DNA of 7,499 bases from Candidatus Latescibacterota bacterium (lineage in GTDB: Bacteria > Eisenbacteria > RBG-16-71-46 > SZUA-252): positions 1-7,499 of the forward strand of contig JACQPZ010000115.1 of assembly GCA_016207265.1 (NCBI GenBank). The letters run 5' to 3'. The notes beneath the pieces are model-generated. The model was not told the DNA's origin and did no database searches. It was given only the letters and a program-made list of their open reading frames with translations. The position numbers and the translations under genes were made by a program. This document shows positions 1 through 5,214 of the stretch, piece after piece. Numbering within the stretch: position 1 is the stretch's first letter; each line of letters starts with the position of its first letter.

Positions 1-296
1 ACGTAGATGTACTTCAGCGTTTCGAAATCCTCCCGATCCCGGAACACCGTCCAGGAGAGTCCGATCAGAACCTCGCTCACGTAGAGAAAGAACGTGTTCC
101 CCAGAAACAGGAACCGAAAGGTCTCGGGATCGGCGCCGCCGCGCGAGACGACCTGGACCATGAAGAAGAGGATCAGCGTCGTGGCGAGCGGCTTCGCGAC
201 CGCGTAGGACATGAAGAGGATCGGGTCGGCCCAGTTCGCCTCGACCTGCCAGCCGAGCCACGCGGACGCGCGCAGCACCTGGGCGAGTCGTTTCAC
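1..296 (-). CDS. Second ABC-2 type permease, N-terminal fragment (cut by window edge)
   Basis: Reading from GTG at 296 gives an uninterrupted 98-residue frame to the window end, beginning VKRLAQVLRASAWLGWQVEA. An amphipathic basic N-terminus precedes two hydrophobic segments, near residues 26-50 (ILFMSYAVAKPLATTLILFF) and 60-85 (RFLFLGNTFFLYVSEVLIGL). After them comes WTVFRDREDFETLKYIY, which matches the cytoplasmic coupling segment after helix 2 in ABC-2 permeases and parallels WEKEQGQLQLYMI in the preceding protein. The start follows the stop of the first permease after one base, with no obvious Shine-Dalgarno, so coupled reinitiation is likely. Two different permease genes behind one ATPase suggest a heterodimeric exporter. 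The C-terminal two thirds lie outside the window. Confidence 0.75.
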   Translation of the reverse strand, partial: MKRLAQVLRASAWLGWQVEANWADPILFMSYAVAKPLATTLILFFMVQVVSRGGADPETFRFLFLGNTFFLYVSEVLIGLSWTVFRDREDFETLKYIY

Positions 297-300
297 GTCA
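294..300 (-). promoter_or_regulatory. TGA-C-GTG stop/start junction between the two permeases
   Basis: The first permease ends CGG GGC GAC TGA. A single C separates this stop from the GTG of the next gene. No in-frame initiator lies just upstream, so this GTG is the best start and translation is probably coupled. Confidence 0.65.
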
Positions 301-1152
301 GTCGCCCCGCAGCGTGAGCCGGCCCTCGCGCTTGCCGAGATTCTCCATGGTGCGAAGCGAGACCCGGGCGAGGTAGAGGAAGACCACGGTCAACGCGATC
401 TGGATCGGAGGGATCCACCGGAGCGGAAGGAGGCCGTGCGCAGCCGGGCCGTAGAACACCTGCCGGATTCCGTCGAGTCCCAGCGTCACCGGAAGCACCG
501 ACGCGAGCACGCCCACCAGGAGGCCCAGCGCGCTCACCGGAAAGTAGAATCCCGAGAGGAGGTAGACCGGCTCCTGGAAGAGGGTCACCGTATGCCAGAC
601 TTCCCTCCCCCAGAGGAGGAATAGGCTGCTCAGGATCATCCCCAGGCTGTACGCGGCCCCCAGGGTGAGCACGAACAATCCGAAGGCCGGGAACGCGCGC
701 TCCAGCGGCAGCGAGACCTGAAACAGGAGGATGCCGCCCGCGAGGATCGCCGCGGCTCGGGTCGTCGTCATCACCATCCCGCCGAGGGCCATCCCGAGCA
801 GGATCGACATCCGGGAAACGGGCGTGATCATGTAGAGCTGAAGCTGCCCCTGCTCTTTCTCCCAGAAGAACTGGCTCGCCATGCTCCAGAGGACGTTGTT
901 CCAGTAGGCGATCATCGCCCCGCCCAGCACGACGAAGCCCTCGTACTCACGCGGCGCGTGGAGCCCGCGATAGACCATGACGAACGCCGTCATCGCGAGA
1001 AAGGGGAACAGGGTCTCGCCGACGATCCACGAGCGCTCTCGAAACGTGGCGCGCACCCGCACGTCCGCGCGCGCGACGACCGCGTCCACGTTCATGGCGA
1101 GCCGCGACCGGAAGCTCCGCTCGTGCCGCCTTTCCTCAGGCGGAGCCGGCAT
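298..1152 (-). CDS. ABC-2 type transporter permease
   Basis: This 284-residue integral membrane protein is the likely transmembrane subunit partnered with the ATPase gene immediately upstream. About six hydrophobic segments are visible, near residues 46-62, 71-90, 117-147, 156-180, 205-224 and 248-265. They are arranged as in ABC-2 permeases, with a cytoplasmic N-terminus carrying many Arg residues. The segment FFWEKEQGQLQLYMITPVSR (95-114) after the second helix matches the cytoplasmic coupling region of this family, and the PVYLLSGFYFPVSALG stretch (195-210) resembles the conserved ABC-2 loop with a Tyr/Phe-Pro. The ATG at 1152 was chosen because AGGAGG lies 6 nt upstream. A later ATG at 1095 lacks such a site. 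The start overlaps the ATPase gene by 17 nt. The substrate is unknown. Confidence 0.88.
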   Translation of the reverse strand: MPAPPEERRHERSFRSRLAMNVDAVVARADVRVRATFRERSWIVGETLFPFLAMTAFVMVYRGLHAPREYEGFVVLGGAMIAYWNNVLWSMASQFFWEKEQGQLQLYMITPVSRMSILLGMALGGMVMTTTRAAAILAGGILLFQVSLPLERAFPAFGLFVLTLGAAYSLGMILSSLFLLWGREVWHTVTLFQEPVYLLSGFYFPVSALGLLVGVLASVLPVTLGLDGIRQVFYGPAAHGLLPLRWIPPIQIALTVVFLYLARVSLRTMENLGKREGRLTLRGD

Positions 1153-2149
1153 CGACGGCCTCCTCATCGGCGAGCCCGCGGCCGACGTGGTGGATGAACA
1201 CGGTCTCGAGCGTGGGCTCCATCTTGGTGAGATGGAGCACCGAGCGGCGGAGCGCCTTGAGCCTCGCCAGGACCTCGCCGATCCGATCGTCCTCGTCCAC
1301 GACGACCCGCAGCTCCGTCGCGCCGGTCGCGGGATGCGCGTGATGGGAGACCGAGCGGACGCCGCGAATCTCGCGCAGCGGATCAAGATCGTCGCCGGTG
1401 GCGCTCAACTGGATCTCGAAGACCGGCTCGGCCGGAACGGCCCGCTTGAGCGCGCTGGGCGTATCGAGCGCCAGGATCCTCCCGTGGTCGATGATCGCCA
1501 CACGCCCGCAGAGCTCGTCCGCCTCGACCATGTAGTGCGTCGTGAGAAGCACGGTACGCCCGGGGCGCTCCCGAACCCAGCGCGCGATGAACGCGCGCAC
1601 GTCGCGGGAGGCCTCCACGTCGAGCCCCAGCGTCGGCTCGTCCAGGAACACGATCTCGGGATCGCTCATGAAGCCGCGGGCAAAATTGAGCTTCTGCCGC
1701 ATTCCGGTCGAGAGATTGGAAAGGCGCGTATCCGCCTTCTCCGCAAGGCCCGTGACCCCGAGCAGCTCGTCCGCGCGTCTCCGGGCCTCGCCGCGCGGGA
1801 CGCCGTAGAACTGCGAGAAGAGATGGAGCGTCTCCCGCACGGTGAGGATGCCGTAGCCCGAGCTGTCTCCTCCGGAGACCAGGTTGATTCTCCTGCGCAC
1901 CGCCAGGGGCTCGGCCGCGACGTCGTAGCCCGCGACCGAGGCCCGGCCGCTCGTCGGAAGAAGAAGCGTCGTGAGGATCTTGATCAGGGTGCTCTTCCCG
2001 GCGCCGTTCGGTCCGAGGAGCCCGAAGCACTCGCCCGCGTGCACCACGAGATCCACGCCGTCCAGCGCGCGGACCTCCCTTGCCCGCTGCCGCGCGCGGA
2101 AGTGCCGCGTAAGCGCCTGGGTCTCGATCGCGGCGTCTGCGCGGATCAA
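1136..2149 (-). CDS. ABC-2 exporter ATP-binding protein (NatA/DrrA-like)
   Basis: This 337-residue ATPase powers an ABC-2 exporter whose membrane subunits follow directly. Motifs: Walker A GPNGAGKST (46-54), signature LSTGMRQ (146-152), Walker B IVFLD (166-170) with catalytic Glu171, D-loop GLDVEA (175-180), and switch His205 in TTHYM. The Q-loop glutamine is absent: the segment reads NLVSGGDSSGYGILTVRE (89-106), as in some NatA-like relatives. A C-terminal extension of about 95 residues (about 241-337), with LETVFIHHVGRGL, resembles the DUF4162-type tail of this class. The chosen start is TTG at 2149, overlapping the peptidase stop as TTGA. GGAGG lies 4 nt upstream, no other initiator lies nearby, and the resulting length is normal for the family. 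The open frame continues far upstream but overlaps the peptidase and lacks ABC features there. The transported substrate is not evident. Confidence 0.9.
   Translation of the reverse strand: MIRADAAIETQALTRHFRARQRAREVRALDGVDLVVHAGECFGLLGPNGAGKSTLIKILTTLLLPTSGRASVAGYDVAAEPLAVRRRINLVSGGDSSGYGILTVRETLHLFSQFYGVPRGEARRRADELLGVTGLAEKADTRLSNLSTGMRQKLNFARGFMSDPEIVFLDEPTLGLDVEASRDVRAFIARWVRERPGRTVLLTTHYMVEADELCGRVAIIDHGRILALDTPSALKRAVPAEPVFEIQLSATGDDLDPLREIRGVRSVSHHAHPATGATELRVVVDEDDRIGEVLARLKALRRSVLHLTKMEPTLETVFIHHVGRGLADEEAVDAGSA
1159..1164 (-). promoter_or_regulatory. Strong Shine-Dalgarno AGGAGG for the first permease
   Basis: AGGAGG with a 6-nt spacer (CCGTCG) precedes the ATG at 1152, inside the end of the ATPase gene. 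It is the best ribosome-binding site in the window and fixes the start, giving a 17-nt overlap with the ATPase coding region. Confidence 0.8.
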
Positions 2150-5100
2150 AACGCCTCCCCGACCGAGACCACGGCGCGCGGCTTCCAGCGCTTCTCTCCG
2201 GGAGCGGGCGGCGTGCGGAAGACGGGAACATCCACCCGCACGAGAAGCCGGTTTCGGATCAAAGGCTTCGTGCGGAGCCCCGCGCCGAAATCGACCGCCA
2301 TGTCGCGGAGCAAATCGTTGCCGTCCGCGCCAACCTTCCCGAAGTCGAGAAAGAGGCCGGATCGGAGATCGAGAACCGGGATTCGGAATCGCTTGGCGCC
2401 GGGGACCCAAGCCGGAAGGAACCCGGCCGAGCGGGATTCCACGTTCACGGCGAAGAGCGCCTTTCCCGACGGCCTCTCCTCCGCGAACCCGCGTACGTTG
2501 CCGTCCCCGCCGAGGGCGGCGGTCCAGCGGGTCGGGATCGTCCCCCGCGAGCGAAACCACCGGCTCCCCCATTCCCTGCGCGGCCCCGCGCCCGCGAGAT
2601 AGAAACGCTCCTCGGGCGGGATCGAAGCGCCCCGGACGCGGCCGAAGACGGCCCGGAGCGAAAGAGGGAGCGCCGGCATCGCGCTCACGGTGGCGGTCGT
2701 CACGGCGTAGAGCGAGCCGTAGGAGACGCGGTCCGCAAGGAGCGCGGATCGAAGCCTCGCCGAGCCGCTCCACTGAACCCGGCGATACGTTCGCGACACG
2801 GCAATCGCCGCTCCCAGGTTGGAGTGGCCGCCCGCCAACCACTCGGCGGGACGGCGCGGCACGCCGGCGTCGAAGAGCCGATCCTGATCCACACCGACCT
2901 CCGCCTTCCAGCGGAACCCCCGCTCGATCCGCGATCCGAGGTCCTTCTCCAGCGAGACGGCCCACCCCTGATGCCCGTCGATGTCGTATGCCCGCACCCG
3001 CGCCACCCCGCGCGGGTCCGCCCTGAGCGACCGAAGACGGCCTTCCAGATCGAAAAAGCCGCGCGTGCGCCGGGCCCCGATGCCCAGGAGCCCCTTGAGC
3101 CCGCGCTCCCACCGGATCGTCGCTGCGTCGAACGCGGCGCCGAGCTGAACCCCGTTCTTCGACTGGTACCAGGCGTCCGGGCGCCATAAGACAGCCGTTC
3201 GATCGAGCGGAAGGGGGATCGGACCCAGGTTGTCGAGCATGGCGCGGACCCGCGGCCAGCGGCTCGTTCGATTGTCGCTGCGGGAGAGATCGGGCAGGAT
3301 GAGGTCCGGATCCAGCTCCGCCGACCGGGGCTCGAAGGGCACGGTCGTCCGGTACACCGCGGCGCCGCCCGCGTTCACAAACGCCTCGCGGGGAACGGTC
3401 CGGCGCGCCTCGTTCCCCGCGCCGTCGCGGATGGCCACGACCACGGGCGGATCGATCCCGCCGCGCGACTCAAGCGCGATCTCGACGCGGAACGAATCGG
3501 GCGCCTCGCCCGGAGACGACATGCCCTCTCCCGCGCGCGCCGTCTCGAGCGGGAAGGAGCGGACTCCGCGAAGCCCGAGATCCACGGCGTCGGTCCGCCG
3601 AAACCATCCGTCGAAGAACCAGTCGAACGAGCGGCCGAGCGCGCGATTCATCGCGGCGAAAAAATCCTCGGCGTACGGATGGTGGAACCGCCAGGTCAGG
3701 AAGTACTCGCGAAAGGCCCGGTCGAAGCGGGACTCGCCGGCCAGCGCGCGGAGCGTCCAGAGGCCGGTGCTCGCCTTGTCGTAGACGGACCGATAGTAGG
3801 CGGCCGGATTCTTGAACCGGTCCGAATGCGTGACGATCGGCTCTTCCATCCCCCGGGCCTGGAATTCGAGATAGTTCCGGCGCACGATCGTCCGCGAATC
3901 GTCCTCGGGATACATCCACCGCGGGCGCCTCCCGGGCACCGTGGTGTTTCCCCGAGGGCCGTAGAGGGCCTCGACGACCGCCGTCTCGGCGTACGTCGTG
4001 AGGCCTTCGTCCAGAAACGCCTGCGCGGTCTCGTTGCTCCCCACCATCCCGTAGAACCAATTGTGCGCCATCTCGTGGGCCACCACTTCCTCGATCCGCC
4101 GGGAGTGCTCGTCCTTGTACCGCTGGGAGATCCAGACGATGTTCGGAAACTCCACGCCGCCCGCCCCGATCGGCTCCTCGACGATCGAGAACCTGGGATA
4201 GGGATATGGACCGAAGCGCTCCTGCATCGCGTCCATCATCCGGGCGCCGATCGCCGCGAGATCCCACCAGCGCCTCATGTCCTGTGCGCGGTGGAACGTG
4301 TGGATCTCGACACCGCCGGTCCGCGCGCGCCGCCAGATCCACCGCTCGTCGCAGGCCCACGCGAAGTCGTGGACCGAGTCGGCGTGGATCACCCACGTGC
4401 GGGGCGCTTCGTACGCGATGCGGGCCGCCGAGTCGGAGGGCGCCTTGAAGCGGCTCATGTCGCAGATGGTCACGGCGGAATCCCCCGGAGCCTTGAGGCG
4501 CGTCAGGACGGAATCCGGAAGCGCCTCCTCGGGATTGCGGAGCGTTCCCGTGTGCGCGAGAAGGAAGCTCCCGGGGAGCGTGAGGCGCACGTCGAACGAT
4601 CCGAAATCACCGTAGAACTCCGACCCGAGATGCTGCTCGTGGTGCCATCCGTAGCGGTCGTACACGCATATCTTGGGATACCAGTACCCCGCGAAGATCC
4701 CTCGACCGGAGCGACCCATCCGCTCCCGGAGATCCGGGATCCGCGACCGAAACGAGAGCGCCAAGGCGACGCTGTCCCCGCCGGCGAGCGGGCGCGGAAG
4801 CGGGATCCGCATCACGGTATCGTCGATCAAGGCCCGCAGGGAGTCGCCCCCGACGATCGCGACGCGCTCGATCCACTGCCCGCCCTGGCGCTTGGGGGCG
4901 AGGTTCATGATCCGCCAGTCTTCGTTCGCCGCATCGAATCGCGCGCGGTTCGAGCCCGGGCGGAACGCGTTCAGGTAGAGATGGAAGTAAATCTCGCCGA
5001 GCGTGTCGGGAGACTCGTTCCAGTAGGTGAGGGTCTCCTGGCCCGCGATCTCGAAGCGGGCGGGATCGTAGGAGGCGGAGATGACGTACGCGACGCGCTG

Positions 5101-5214
5101 TTGCCACCCGGGGACTCCGGGGGAATGCTCGGCGCGCGCCGCGGCGTGGGGCGCGGAGATCGAAACGACCGCAAGCGCGAGAGCGGTCCGGCGGGCGAGG
5201 CCGGAGCCGCTCAC
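2146..5214 (-). CDS. Exported M1-type zinc metallopeptidase fused to an Omp85-like outer-membrane barrel
   Basis: This 1022-residue protein begins with a signal peptide (residues 1 to about 28, hydrophobic core ALALAVV, likely cut after AARA). The M1 (gluzincin) peptidase region spans about 40-545. It has HEMAH at 380-384 with Glu381 as the general base, the third zinc ligand Glu403 in LDEGLT exactly 18 residues on, a GAMEN-like substrate loop GAGGVEFPN at 350-358, and a candidate catalytic Tyr478 in YDKAS. All core residues are present, so an active peptidase, probably an aminopeptidase, is expected. Residues about 546-660 look like a beta-sandwich or linker. Residues about 670-1022 are amphipathic strands with ERFYL, VRGF and a final Phe, as in Omp85 barrels. 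Ordinary bacterial M1 enzymes lack this barrel. The GTG start overlaps the asmA stop and is the only start that keeps the signal peptide. No clear Shine-Dalgarno precedes it. Cleavage specificity cannot be told from sequence. Confidence 0.88.
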   Translation of the reverse strand: MSGSGLARRTALALAVVSISAPHAAARAEHSPGVPGWQQRVAYVISASYDPARFEIAGQETLTYWNESPDTLGEIYFHLYLNAFRPGSNRARFDAANEDWRIMNLAPKRQGGQWIERVAIVGGDSLRALIDDTVMRIPLPRPLAGGDSVALALSFRSRIPDLRERMGRSGRGIFAGYWYPKICVYDRYGWHHEQHLGSEFYGDFGSFDVRLTLPGSFLLAHTGTLRNPEEALPDSVLTRLKAPGDSAVTICDMSRFKAPSDSAARIAYEAPRTWVIHADSVHDFAWACDERWIWRRARTGGVEIHTFHRAQDMRRWWDLAAIGARMMDAMQERFGPYPYPRFSIVEEPIGAGGVEFPNIVWISQRYKDEHSRRIEEVVAHEMAHNWFYGMVGSNETAQAFLDEGLTTYAETAVVEALYGPRGNTTVPGRRPRWMYPEDDSRTIVRRNYLEFQARGMEEPIVTHSDRFKNPAAYYRSVYDKASTGLWTLRALAGESRFDRAFREYFLTWRFHHPYAEDFFAAMNRALGRSFDWFFDGWFRRTDAVDLGLRGVRSFPLETARAGEGMSSPGEAPDSFRVEIALESRGGIDPPVVVAIRDGAGNEARRTVPREAFVNAGGAAVYRTTVPFEPRSAELDPDLILPDLSRSDNRTSRWPRVRAMLDNLGPIPLPLDRTAVLWRPDAWYQSKNGVQLGAAFDAATIRWERGLKGLLGIGARRTRGFFDLEGRLRSLRADPRGVARVRAYDIDGHQGWAVSLEKDLGSRIERGFRWKAEVGVDQDRLFDAGVPRRPAEWLAGGHSNLGAAIAVSRTYRRVQWSGSARLRSALLADRVSYGSLYAVTTATVSAMPALPLSLRAVFGRVRGASIPPEERFYLAGAGPRREWGSRWFRSRGTIPTRWTAALGGDGNVRGFAEERPSGKALFAVNVESRSAGFLPAWVPGAKRFRIPVLDLRSGLFLDFGKVGADGNDLLRDMAVDFGAGLRTKPLIRNRLLVRVDVPVFRTPPAPGEKRWKPRAVVSVGEAF
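2149..3207 (-). other. C-terminal Omp85/BamA-like outer-membrane beta-barrel (residues ~670-1022)
   Basis: About 350 residues of alternating polar/apolar strands follow WRPDAWYQSKNGVQLG. ERFYLAG (869-875) and GDGNVRGF (903-910, VRGF at 2485-2496) match the loop-6 signature region of Omp85 barrels. The tail has GLFLDFGKV, DFGAGLRTK and LLVRVDVPVF, and ends VVSVGEAF, with the C-terminal aromatic residue that BAM substrates use. The length suits a 16-stranded barrel. The strand count is inferred, not computed. Confidence 0.72.
2154..2158 (-). promoter_or_regulatory. Shine-Dalgarno GGAGG for the ATPase TTG start
   Basis: GGAGG is followed by four bases and then TTG at 2149. The spacing is a little short, but the element together with the TTGA stop/start overlap decides the start, since neither ATG nor GTG occurs in the first codons of the ATPase homology. 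Confidence 0.6.
3580..5097 (-). other. M1 peptidase catalytic region (residues ~40-545)
   Basis: The zinc site HEMAH lies at 4063-4077 and the third ligand Glu403 at 4006-4008. The GAMEN-equivalent loop (GAGGVEFPN) sits 22 residues before HEMAH. Upstream, residues about 278-296 carry a DFAW-containing segment (HADSVHDFAWACDER) typical of a bacterial M1 subgroup. The end of the domain near FDWFFDGWFRR (529-540) is also characteristic of this subgroup. Confidence 0.85.
5131..5214 (-). other. Signal peptide of the M1 peptidase
   Basis: Residues 1-28 show a basic n-region (LARR), a hydrophobic core (TALALAVVSIS) and an Ala-rich c-region with candidate AXA sites near AHA, AAA and ARA before EHSPG. 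This is a Sec-type signal. No lipobox cysteine is present, so a lipoprotein is unlikely. It supports export across the inner membrane, as the C-terminal barrel also requires. Confidence 0.8.
5211..5214 (-). promoter_or_regulatory. GTGA stop/start overlap, asmA to peptidase
   Basis: On the minus strand the asmA end reads CTC GGC AAG TGA and the peptidase start GTG shares its last two bases with that stop. No purine-rich Shine-Dalgarno lies at the usual spacing. Translation of the peptidase therefore probably depends on reinitiation by ribosomes finishing asmA. Confidence 0.75.

Noticed and set aside
1153..1386. Upstream extension of the first permease to a start at 1386
   Set aside because: The extra 78 residues are Arg/Ser-rich and overlap the ATPase C-terminus. 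The ATG at 1152 has a strong, well-spaced AGGAGG and gives the usual family length.
977..2602. Plus-strand open frame of about 541 codons opposite the ABC genes
   Set aside because: No recognisable motif and a composition dictated by the complementary codons of the ATPase and permease. Treated as a shadow.
1971..3026. Plus-strand open frame of about 351 codons, extremely rich in Arg, Pro and Ser
   Set aside because: The low-complexity composition and full overlap with the barrel and ATPase coding regions argue against a real protein.
2150..3187. Upstream extension of the ATPase frame by about 346 codons
   Set aside because: ABC homology begins just after TTG at 2149. The extension is Arg/Gly-rich, overlaps the barrel-coding region in another frame, and shows no ABC or membrane features.
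3470..4396. Minus-strand open frame of about 308 codons within the peptidase gene in another frame
   Set aside because: It is the peptidase sequence read out of frame. No domain and an Arg/Gly-rich composition.
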